From assembly GCA_905221605.1 (NCBI GenBank), contig CAJNDS010002614.1, positions 175,001 to 239,000 of the forward strand: a DNA stretch of 64,000 nt. Direction: 5' to 3'. A model generated the notes under the pieces. That model was given only the letters and a program-made list of their open reading frames with translations. It made no database searches and had not been told where the DNA came from. Each line of letters opens with the position of its first letter. Position 1 is the stretch's first letter. This stretch comes from Symbiodinium natans. Lineage: Eukaryota > Sar > Dinophyceae > Suessiales > Symbiodiniaceae. The position numbers and the translations under genes are program-made. Shown here one piece after another: positions 29,901-41,300 of the stretch.

Positions 29901-31845
29901 TCATAGATTCTCTGTGCTGGAGACGCATCGCAAAGGCCCCGTGACTGTTTAGCAATCTACTGAAGCTTAAGCTTAAGCCTTTGTTGCAAAGTCGTACAAC
30001 GAACAATGAGAGACTCAGATGGCCGAGCCCCGAGGCCCGAGAGTATGTTGCGCTTTGCCACGGCTTTGTGCCGGAGAACTTGCACGAGGCACAGCTTTCA
30101 GAACCGTGCGCTGCCGTGAGAGCCGCTCCAAGGGATTCACAGCCCCAAAGCATTCGAACGGACGCGTATGCCAACCCGACGTCACACACCTTCACCGGCC
30201 CAGATCCGTCTTCCAATTCGTGTGCGTGCGGGAGCTTCCAGTGAAGTCCACGCAAGTGGAGTAGCTGCGGCCACGCGGCTGCGAACCCTCGCCCGGTGGG
30301 TGCCTCAGCTTTGTGCTGTTTCGGTAGTGCGTATGTTGCTCACGAGCCGATCTGCGCAAGTGTGTGCCAGAGGCTTTCGCGCCCTTGCGGATCCTCCATG
30401 GAGGGATTCAGAGCCTCAGATGCACGTTGCTGTGAGTCTCTGATGATTTGCAAGTGTTCTGGCAGAGGCTCAGAATCTTGCGGTTGCCAAACTTGGCCGA
30501 GGCCTGGTGGTGCTGTCGATCTTGACGGGGCGTAGCTCGGCAGGGAAATTGCACTAAAGGCTGTAAGAAGCGAGAGTTGGAAAGGAAAAAGCGAAGAGGG
30601 CGATGAAGCCAAGGAAAGCATCAGATCCGATGCCACTTGGCGCATGTCGGCCACCCCGTCCTCTGCGACGGGCGCTACGCGCCGCAGGTGAGGGGATGGC
30701 TCAACAACAGCAAGCCTCAAGCAAAAAAGCGTCTCTGTTTGAACGGCAACCCCAAAAAGGAGTGGTTTTGTCCTCAAAAAGGCCGAGAAAGATGATAATT
30801 ATTGCTCTTGCCTTTTCAGGCACTGCAGAAGGATCTGCAGTGGTGCCCTCGGCTATTTCTTCACCGCTTCCGTCTTGAGTTTCAAGGCGAGCTCAAATAT
30901 TGCTGTGGTACAGCGGCTGGCATCACTGGCGTGGGTTTCCTGGTGTAGGTCTGGACGACCGCAAGGTCGAGGCAGGTGGTTTCCAGATAGTAGCGGTATG
31001 TGTCGAGGATCTAGATCAGGATGGACTTCTGTACCAGCAGTGCTTGTCCCGCACTGCTCTGAATCCTTTCTTCACCGTTCCGTGCAACGGTGGCAGGCCA
31101 GCCACGGGCTGCCGAGCGACCTCCAAAAAGTGCTGCTGAACAGTTGCTTTGCCGCCAGTTTGGGGAAGAAACGTTCGGTTGTTAAGCCAAGTGTGCCGCA
31201 AATGAAGGTTAGTCACGTTGAATCTGTTCTTTGTAAACGTGTGTAGTGCAGGGGCTACATAGAGACATAGAGTCAGAGCATGTCACAGTTACGACAGCCG
31301 GAGTCCGAAGCCCCATGCCCCATGACTCTAGGCCAACTGCAGCTTCAAGAAGCCAGGCCACACTTTCTTGCGACCCAGACCTGCTTGCGAGAAGCATCTA
31401 ACAGTGTCCAAAAAGCCCCTTCAATCCCGGAAGGGCATCCGGGGAAGTCTTGAACCTCTGGGCAAGAGGGGTCCAGTTCTCAGCTGATTCTTTGTGCTTC
31501 TTTGTGCTTCTGCGTGCGGGGAGATCAGGACTCGCGGCCCTTCCTCGCGTGGACTGACGAGTGTCAAAAGAATTCATCTCCAGCCTGAAGAGCAGTTCCT
31601 ATCCATGCCTTGGTTTCACAGTCACATCGGTCGCGATGCAGATGCCCCATTGTTTTGGCATGTTTTGGCCATGCGCCCGCTGCCACTCCACTTTTCGTAG
31701 GCTGCTTGCATGTAGGCTGGACGAGCAGCCGCAAAATGTGACGCTGATGCTAATGGAAACAGGTCTCAGGGATTTGTGTCTTTAACACCGACTCAAGCGT
31801 AGTTGCTTTCTCTGAATGTGAAAGTAGCAAAAGCGCCTGGGAGCC
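26915..31845. other. Mostly unassigned DNA with weak exon-like stretches
   Basis: No family was recognised. The best coding-like pieces are about 28560-28655 (QEKQGFVVIHKPVHWEARSP) and 28776-29043 on the + strand (LPVVAFSVPLPGLMLGVGLV, then DPSKIMRHE and a stop), which could be exons of one gene. An AG/TCT-rich direct repeat lies at 28044-28112. The rest has overlapping ORFs on both strands and no clear protein. Confidence 0.35.
28044..28112. repeat. GAGAGTCT-type imperfect tandem repeat
   Basis: Repeated GAGAGTCTCA, GAGAGTCTGA and GAGAGTCTAA units, a simple purine-rich repeat. Confidence 0.75.
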
Positions 31846-32990
31846 ATGGATGCTGCTGTGGGTGCCAAGGACCTCACACTGCCTCCCGCAAAGGCACAGA
31901 CTCTTTGCAGAGTGGTCCCTGCCATGGCACGAGATAGGGTGTCCTGCCAGGTGCTGTTTCTTGCAGAGGAGGCAAATCCGCGCGTTGCTTGCTTCCCAGC
32001 ATTTAAAGCTGCTGGGTATGGAGCCTCCATGTGCAGGCACAAGACTACGAGAGCGAGCGAGTAGCCTCCGTGCTTCTGGGCTTCTATGGACGGCTCTTAG
32101 TTCAACACCAGCGGGATCCTGAAAAGCTTTTTGAGGTTCTACGCAGCAGAGCGTGGCGATGTTGACATGATAGCTATGCAGCTTGAGTTCGGCATGAGCC
32201 CAAACGCAGCTCGGCTTCACACATGACACGTAGCAAAAAGGGCCAGACTCAGACCATGTCAGAACCCCCAAGTATCCCTGAATAATTATTCCGAACAAGG
32301 TGCGTGACGGCTATGGGAGAACGCCTCTACACTTGGCGGCTCTCTTGGGCCAATATGAGGACACTTGGCATGGAAACCAGGTGCGTGATGGATATGATTG
32401 CAAGCTGCTACGCCAACACTCGGAGCATCTGTTTCCCCGCCCTCCTTACTTCCTCCCCCGCCCTGGTACGTCTTGCACTTTCCAAGAGTACCTACAAAAT
32501 CTGCTTGACTGTAGACAAGGTGCCTTCATAATATTCAGTGAACCTCGGTGAAACACATTCCCTCTGCTGAGGCCTCACCCTGAACATTACGAGAGCCGTT
32601 CCTAGGACTGCTGAATTGCCGTAATATTAACTCCCGGCGCATGCCGATACATGCCTTACCATCAAATCAAACAGCCCTGGAACGTCCCAGGCAGGCCCCG
32701 AACTCTCCTCCAAACCCGAGATCGCTCGTAGGCTGGTGCCAAGGTTGCGCAGAAGCTCCTGGAGCATGCAAAGTGCAACGTGAACGCGCTCGACGCCCAT
32801 GGTCGCACCCCACTGGGCTTGGCAATGCTCGAGCAGAAGCTTGTGGTGCAAGAGCCTGGGGCCCCGCAAGGGAACCTCGAGTTATGTGTGCAGAAGCATG
32901 TTTGGGAGGCCGTTGATTCCTTCACCAAGCCCAGAAAGCGGGCTGAGGCCAGTGCGAGAAGGCAAGCTGAAAGTGGCTGGGCTGCTCCGC
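31846..32990 (+). CDS. Ankyrin-repeat protein, several small exons
   Basis: Ankyrin pieces follow one another on the + strand. At about 32140-32220, AERGDVDMIAMQLEFGMSPN gives the first half of a repeat. At about 32300-32360, VRDGYGRTPLHLAALLGQ gives the next repeat's TPLH helix. At about 32745-32880, LLEHAKCNVNALDAHGRTPL gives a further repeat. A candidate N-terminal stretch starts at ATG 31846 (MDAAVGAKDLTLPPAKAQ). Frames change between pieces, as expected for exons, but borders were not fixed. It is probably a protein-interaction protein of unknown partner. A C-terminal charged stretch reaches about 32990. Further exons may lie to 33.6 kb. Confidence 0.5.
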
Positions 32991-34131
32991 AACAAGGGCG
33001 GAGCCTCGACTCAGGGTGCCCCAAAATCCCTGAAAATCCTCTTAAATGACACAAATTCGCACAACTTTTCTCCCGCATTACCCGGACATGGCTCTGAGCC
33101 AAGGAAGACAAGCTGCCTTGTACCAGAAAGAGTACCCGTGCCTCGGCTCATGTTGGAGGAAGGGAGTGTTGTGGAAGCTTCGGTTCCGCGAAGTCTTTTA
33201 TGAACGACCTTTGCCATAGGGAGGGCATTGGCAGAGCTATCTTATCCAACAAGTGGCCCTTTGCTGGTGGATGAAGCTGCATACTCACTAATTACCACCA
33301 CTGTGTCACTATGTCACGACCTTGCGGAAGTAAGATTCGTGAGACTCAGTCTTGTTGATGCCAAGCCCGAGGTCTGGCCCCGCGTGACAGCCGGAGCGCG
33401 TCGGCTGTCCGTGGAGGTAAATATTCCCCCCCAAGTAATGATGAACTCGCCTCAGCAACCAACTCCTTATGGAGTGGTTCTTAGAGGCGCTCGCCTTGCC
33501 CTGATGCCGGGCAGCAGAGTCTCTGCCCACGGGAAGGTGAACATAGGCAAGCCCACACGCTTTGAAGCCAAATGTTAAATGGCCCGTTAAGCCCCCACTG
33601 GGCGAAAACTGCGGTCGACAGAGAGTCGAGGTGCCGGTACAGGGTTGGCGATTTGAAACAAATCTAGGCAACTAGGCCATTCTGGACTGCAAATCTAGAA
33701 ATGTTGGGATGGATAGGAGAAACTGAGGAGCAGAACCCGTGAACAAATTGCAAGCCATTGGGCATCACCCATGTCCAGACGCAGTCCAGACACACTTTAG
33801 CTCGCCAGATGCTGAACAGCAGCAGGCCACTTACAAAGTTTAAGATTCTCGTGCAGACCTCAGCTCGGCAAGCAAAATCAGAAGATGCTCGTCTAGAGTG
33901 GAAGCACAGACAACAGCCTGTTACAGATATGGGCCAGTCCAGAGACATGATCTCTCATGCTTGCCTTGTCTCAGTACTCAGTACTCGGGAAATCTGGGGG
34001 ATGCCACGGGGTGTTGCGCCCTCTGTAGCGTGTGGCCTTCTGTGTGGCACCCAGACAGGTGCCCTCTGCCCGTGAGCAGCTTCAGTTTGTCCACCGATAA
34101 CTGCTTACCCAGGTCGCCAGATCACCCGCTC

Positions 34132-35305
34132 ATGCCTCGTCCGCCCAAGAAGTCTGGGCAGAAATCTGTCTCCAAAGCTGGGGGAAAGGCTTTGAAGGCA
34201 AAGGTCACGGAGTGCAAGGAGCTGACTGGTGGGTCGGCTGGGCCGGCTGGGTCGACAAAAGCGCTCATCCAGGAGGTCATTGCAGCATGTGAGGACTGGG
34301 TGTCGCAACCCCAGCCACACGCTGTTCTTCCTGTGATGGCCGTCCAAGAGCTCTCACACATGGCCTGGGAAGTCAAGATGAATTCCTGGCGGTCCAAGGA
34401 GGCCTTGGGCGGTGAAGCGGCACAGGCCTTCACAGAACTTGTGGACAGTGGGGGCACGATTGCCGGGGTTTTCAAGGCCTTGCAGGGCAAATGCCTGACC
34501 ACAGGAGACCTGGATAAACACAGGCCGGAATCGTCGCAAGCGAAGCTCCAGAACGATGCCGTGGGCCTCACGTTGGTTGGCATGATCCTGGACCTGTCAG
34601 CCACTAACCAGCTCGACAGAGATGGCTCCGCTGAGCTGTGTAGCCCGAACTTTCAGCCTGGAGAAGAGGTGGTCGCTCAATCGGTGTCCTTCCTTTGGCA
34701 CGAGGCTGGGGCCGTAGCCCGCATCCGCTTGTAGCCCAGAAGTCCAGATACATGCAGTGGATGGAATCCGAGACTCGAGTCTGTCAGGTGCGGTTTACCT
34801 TGCCCATGCTCCTCGATGCCAAGGCGGCGAGCTCGGAAGCAGCGGCGACATGTGCTAAAGTGACCCGTGCGCTACGCTCCATCCACCACCTCTTTGCCGC
34901 TCGACGTTATGCAAGCCGCGCGCTGCCCGCTACCTGCCTTGCTCATCGCACTGCAGTCCTGGCAGCACAGTGCTCGTCCATCGCTTCCTTGCTTTCCTCC
35001 TGCACTCCGGCTATCGTCAAGACACCGCTGGTGGCCCTGGGCGCAGCAGCCGGTGACCTCTTGGACGGCAGCTCAGTTGTCCAAGCACAAGCAGAGACTG
35101 CAGATGTCCACACAAAGAAAGAAGTGGCTCCTATTGTCGCTCCCAGGGAGCCCAAGGCTCGAAAACACAGAAAGCTGAACGTCAACAAAGTGACCCAAGT
35201 CTCCCTGCTGAGATTCGTGGACGAGCTTTCCCAGGACTTGCCAGGCGCATCCCGTCTTGAAGTCTTGGGAAGCTCATCAGCGAATCGCGGCAGAAGACTT
35301 GCGCG

Positions 35306-35339
<34 letters not shown>

Positions 35340-38300
35340 TTTCCCGCTCTCAAGAGTAGACAGCTCCCTCCTCCAGCTCCGGAAACTCCGATCCTGGATG
35401 TGAGAAAATCTCAGCACCCTCCTTGTGTGTTTATGCCGCTTACCCTTTATGTTGTTCGGATTCGCATGTTTCTGTGCACAGTGATGGCTTCATTCATTTC
35501 ATTCGATTCGTTGTCTTGAAGAGCAAGAAAGACAGTTGCAAAGCATGCATTGGTAGAATTCAACAGTTTCGATTCGATGTCGCCCAGGTGGCGCTCCTGG
35601 GCTATGGCTGCACCGAGCCACAGCTGCAGTCCACGGCCTTTGCTGAGCTGTGCAAGCTGGCGAAGAACCCAAAAATGCTCGTGAACGGCTTGGGAGGGAA
35701 GGGTCCTTCGGGTCCTTCCGGTCCTTCCTTTCTGGCCATGGCTCTGCGTGCCGTCGGCGCCACCCTGCTTCCCTTGAACCTTGGCCCAAGCCGCGGTGCC
35801 CAGACTGCAGAGGCAGCACGACTGCAGGCGGAGTGTGTGGCATCGGCCGAGGCGCGTGCCGGAAACCTGGCAGCGGCCATCCTTCAGGTCTTGGTAGACT
35901 CCCAAAGTGACTTCTCACAGCTCGAGGCGCTGTTGATGCAGCTGGTGTCCGCTTGCACGGATCCGAAGTGGGCAGCCGCACCGCTCTTGGCCCTGCGCAT
36001 GATCGGAGCCCTGAGGCGGGTGGCCGGCGCTTCCCGCGGTGTGGACTTGGAGTGTGCTCGGCGCGAGGAGGCCACACGGCTTCTTGGGAAGGCCGCCGAG
36101 GCACTGTGCTCGCAGCATTTGGAAGCGACAAGAGCCACTTCCGCCGCCCCCAGCACCTGCAAATCTTGCCAAAGCCAAATGTTTTGCACGCCCTGCGACG
36201 TCTGCGTGCTCCGCCGAGCGACGCCGGCACGCCTGGGAGCAGTTTGCACTGACAGCGTGGGTGCGCAGGGCATGCTGACACTTGCTGGCTTCCAAAAGAG
36301 GGAGGACGTAGGTCACGAGGGTGGATTGCTGGCCCCCTCCTCTACGGACTTGCGTGGTAGTGCTGTTCCCGCGAGCTGCGCAAGTTGCAACGTTCCGTTC
36401 TCAGGACTCGTACAGTAGTAGACCTATCTGGCTGCAGCGTGTGTGCCTGCTTGCCCCAGGCCGCAGCTTTGCTCTGTTTGGCTGCGGGCAAGTCGTCCGT
36501 TGTCAAGGGCAGTCCCAAAGCCAAGCGGGCCAAGGCCCATATGAAAACCTCGCTGCAGGCGCGACGTTGGGCAATTGACCCACCATAGTCGTTTGAACTT
36601 GATGACTCGGCTATGTCAGTGATGCCTTCTTATGCTGCTTGAATGAGGCGTCAGATCGTAGTCTTCCACTCCTTCAGTCTTGGACGGGCTACAGCATCCT
36701 GCATGCGGAGGCGTCAGGCCTGGTGGGATGTTGCTTGTTGCATCCTTAAGCGACAAGCAGCTCCAAGCGTTCTCCAGCAGCTTAAAGCAGGAAAGAAACC
36801 GAATCTCCGTACTCCCCGTTTCATGGATCGGTGCATGGCGCGAGAAGCAGGATTACGTCATTGCCATCAAAGTTCCACACGAGTCCGCAAGCAAGAGTGC
36901 CGCTCAGACCTTGGCAGGTATTCTACTTGCGACATTGGTAGGTGGGGAGAAGTGGGGGTTAGCGTTTTTGCGGCGAACGGAATGACAGCAGAAATTAGTC
37001 GCCTTTTCTTGGACATCTACATGCTTGTACATGCTTCTACACTAGTGATGCGCGTAAAAGCACAAACAGGGCTGATCAGCTACGAGTTGCTGTGGGCCAC
37101 AGACACAAAAACAGAAGATTCGGGCCCGAAATCTCAACCCTCAGGGCCTGCTACGATTCTCATTTTGCGGCACAGTTGGTGCCCAGTGCCCAGACTCATC
37201 TCAGACAAGACACAAGATAGTCGCGATCCCACAGATGTGCAGAGTGCAAGACTCAGCAAATTCTCAACAAAGCTCGCAGTTTCCATTCCATTGGGTCGAT
37301 CACCCCACCGGCACCCAAAACTCAGAAAGTGGCTCCACAAATTCGCGAGCTTTGGGGTCGACTCTCCTGCGAACGACGTCAGCTGCTCCAAGCCCATGAT
37401 GGGGCCCTGGTGCACCTGGCGCGCTTGTTGCAATGCACACAGTCGGAGTGTCGGTGTGCTACTCGTACAGTAGTTCTTTCAGGCGTATATTCCTTCTTTA
37501 GCTGTGGGTTCTCACGAAGGGGTTGCAATGTCAGGGTGCCAGGAGTCTGCCTTCCTTCCTCGCTGCAGCGCTTTTGCCTGGAACATACGTCACACGTAGT
37601 TCCTTCAGTAGAGACCTCGGCCGGACTCATGGGAACATGCTGCAAGGAAGGTGGGTTCGCGACGCCGTTGGAGGCCATGAAATCGGGCAAGGTAGAGGAG
37701 TTGCTGTACATCCCTGCTGTGCAGATGGAGAAGGGCGAGAAGCCAGATTATCTTGCTACCGTTGACCTGAACCCAGAAAGCTCGACCTATGGCCAAGTCA
37801 TCCATCGCCTGTACATGGCGGAACCAGGCGATGAGCTGCATCACCTCGGTTGGAACGCATGCTCCTCGTGTCGTGGGCAGGCACGCGCCAAGATGTAAGC
37901 ACACACACGCATTCAAGTTCTAGCAGTAGGCTACGTCCCTCGCAGGGGTTTATACATCAAATTGCCAGCTCAATAATCTCAATTCTGCGTTGTTCACCAC
38001 TACACTAAAGTCTCGTCATACTCTGATACTCCCCATTGTGCCTGGCCCCTGGCCCCTGGCCCGCCCTCCATTTCTGAGATCGTGTATGGAAACTCTTTGT
38101 AAAGTGAGTTCAAGAATTGAAGCGTCTTTGATGGTGGGAATTGAGGGCAGCAGCCCTAGACTGGCCCCAAACCCGAACAGGCAATGGTTTGGGTGGTGGC
38201 CTGTGACAGCTCACCGTGGGGGGGTGGGGGGGTGCACCACTGAAAATTGTTGGACTTCATTGAAAATAGATGCCATCCCTCCACACACACAAAAAAACGT

Positions 38301-41300
38301 GTCAAAACGGCGAGAAGAAGCACAACGCAAAAAAACACAAGAAAGGACCAGACTGGCAACAGGAACATGAAAAAGCAGCATGACAAAAGCACAGATAAAT
38401 CACACCCACCCCTTTTTTTGGACACTTGAGAGAAGACTTCTCCGCAGCTTCAGGAGGGCCGGCCGACACATTCCTTCCTCATCGCTCCTGGCGTCCGGAA
38501 ACATCCACATCATCGACGTGCGGTCAGACCCTCGCGCCCCGCAGATCCACAAGACCATCCCGGGAACCGAGCTTCTGGCCAAGGTGGGCGTGGCTCTGCC
38601 ACACACGACGCACTGCGCTCCAGACGAGATCATCATGTCTTTTATGGGAAGTGGGACGGCCAAGGATGGGTTCGAGCCCAGCGGTGCAGGCTTCGTCTCT
38701 TTCGATCCCAAAACCTTCGAAATCAAGCAACGCTGGGAAGCTGCTGACACCCCGGCGACCCCGCAACGTTTTGGGTATGATTTCTGGTACCAGCCACGCC
38801 ACAATGTGATGATCTCCTCTGAATGGGGCGATCCAGGCTGCTTCACGAAGGGTTTTGACCCGACTCACGTCGGAGAGGGGCGTTATGGTAGCAAGCTCTA
38901 CGTCTGGGACTGGGCCAAGCGCACCTTGAAGCAGGAGCTCGACGTAGGAGTCGGGGCCTTAATGTGCATGGTGAGCATACAGTGTCTCGTACAGTGTGCT
39001 TTCACGCCTGTCCACGACCGGATAAACATGACGAGCTGCAAATGTACTGTAGGTGACCTGTACAAACTTTTGCGCTTTTCTTCCAAAAATGTTCTATCCT
39101 GAGGCGGGCTCCATTCCGCTCGAGGTCCGCTTCCTGCACGATCCAGACAAGGCAGAGGGCTACACTGGATGCGCGCTGAGCTCGGAGATTGTGCGCTTCA
39201 CCCAGGGTGAGGACGGACATTGGGTGGCCAAGACGGTCATTAAGGTGGAGCCAATACCAGTCGAGGGCTGGGCCTTGCCGGAGATGCCGGGACTCATCAC
39301 AGATTTTGCGATTTCCTTGGACGACCGCTTCCTGTATCTCTCCAACTGGCTTCATGGAGACGTACGCCAGTATGACATCACTGGGGAACCACGGCTCGTG
39401 GGCCAGTTCTTTGTGGGGGGCTCATTGAAACGCGGGGGCGCCGTCACCAGGAAAGATGGCCTTGCCCAGCCAGAGCCTTTGGTCGTCAAGGGCGTAGAAA
39501 TTCAGGGGGGATCCCAAATGGTGCAGCTCTCCCTCGATGGGAAACGTCTCTATGTGTCCACTTCACTTTTCTCCTCCTGGGACAAGCAGTTCTACCCGGA
39601 AATGGCTGGCCGGGGGGCGCAGCTGATCCAGCTGGATGTCGACACGGAGAAGGGTGGGCTGTCCTTGAACCCCAACTTTGTGGTCGACTTCGGGGCAGAG
39701 CCGGATGGCCCGGTACTGTGCCATGAGATGAGATTCCCAGGAGGGGACTGCACCAGCGACATTTGGATTTAGGCGCGGGGACGATGACGGCGCATACCAT
39801 TTTGACCTGCTTGAGTTTGCATCGGTTTGCGTAGAATCCTGGCGTTTACAAATATCGCCTGCGCACCATCCATTTTAAGGCTGAACCGGCAGCCACGCCT
39901 GAGGTTGAGCGAGTACAGATCACACGCACACACTTTCCTAGACCCAGGCTTATCGTCGAGCGGCGACAGTGTGAAAGCCTCGAGTCTTTTAGCTTGGAGT
40001 CACATCTAGCTTGCAATAGCTACATGCCAGGTCCATGCGGAAGTCCAGTGGGCAGCGATGGCCGCAAGATTTGGGGTACGTGGTCCGCACGCGACCGCAC
40101 AGCTGCGTTCTCCGCATGTCTTCATCTCAACTCGATCCATCCCGTTCTATGCCTTCGATCCTTCCATTGATCAGCTCTGTCAGATCTGCGGTGACAGGAG
40201 GTTTTCACAATCGATGCTGCTTGACAACACAGACATGTGCAGCGTATAAGAGCCTTGTCAGGGCGCGAGACAGCGACGGAGACTGGAAGGGTCCAAGATG
40301 CTCAAGCTGCCCGGAGCAGTCGGGCTGCAGCCGAGAGGAATTTCCATTTGACCACTGACCTCGGCATCAGTAGGTTGTTGTTGTAGCTTATGCTGTAACT
40401 CCTGGGGCTCTCAAGACCCTCGGTCAGGTGCACGTCGCCTTTACAGTCAACTGCTCTGGCGGGACACAGAGAGCTACCTCTGCCGTGCAAGCGCCTCGCC
40501 TTTCAGACTTTCAGCATAGAGTCAGTTCGTGAAAACATGCCTCTTCTGAGTGGGTGTGCAACGTGTAAGCACCGGGCTCCTTAGTGGAAGCAGTTTTGGT
40601 TCGTGTTCTTGAAGCTCTCCTCATGATTTGTACATACGCATTGAGCGCGACCAGGGATTCGCCTTTCGTGTACTTTTCTCTCAACCGAGGAACCGCGACT
40701 CTCGAGTCACTGCTATCAATTGCCCGCGGCCATCCCCTTGCCCTCGTGCGACGACAGGTGCGCCAATCATCGAGCCTCTTTACGCATGTCTTGCTGAGTC
40801 TTGCTGCATGCATCGCCGCTTTAGGCCTTCGTAGGATTGGCCGGAGCCCTTCTGGTTGACCCCTCGCTGATTGCCTCACGCTGCATCGCGGAGGCTGTTG
40901 CCAGCGGTATCTTGGCAAACTCCGGGTGTTTCTGAGGGGCATCAAGGTTCTTTTAGCTGTTTGGTTGTTGGGCCCAACGGGCGAAATAAGAGAGATGACA
41001 GCTACTTTCCCCTCTGAGCCGCTGCACTTTTTGAGGTCTGCAGGATGAAGCGGCCTTGTCCCGGCTCGCCAGCGTGGACCTGGTTTTGCGGCTCAGCGCG
41101 GGCCACGGCAACAAGGACCATGGCGAGGTGGTTTCGCAACGGCTGGCGGAGCTGCGGGGCGCTGTGGCCGGGCGCCTGTCCGACCCCTCACCCCTCGTGC
41201 GCCGCGCAGCCTACCGTGCAGCGTGCCAGTGGCTTGAGGAGGGCGTCGGGAACCGGAGCCACTGCCTCCAGGAGGAACAAGTCCAAACATTCCTAAACCC

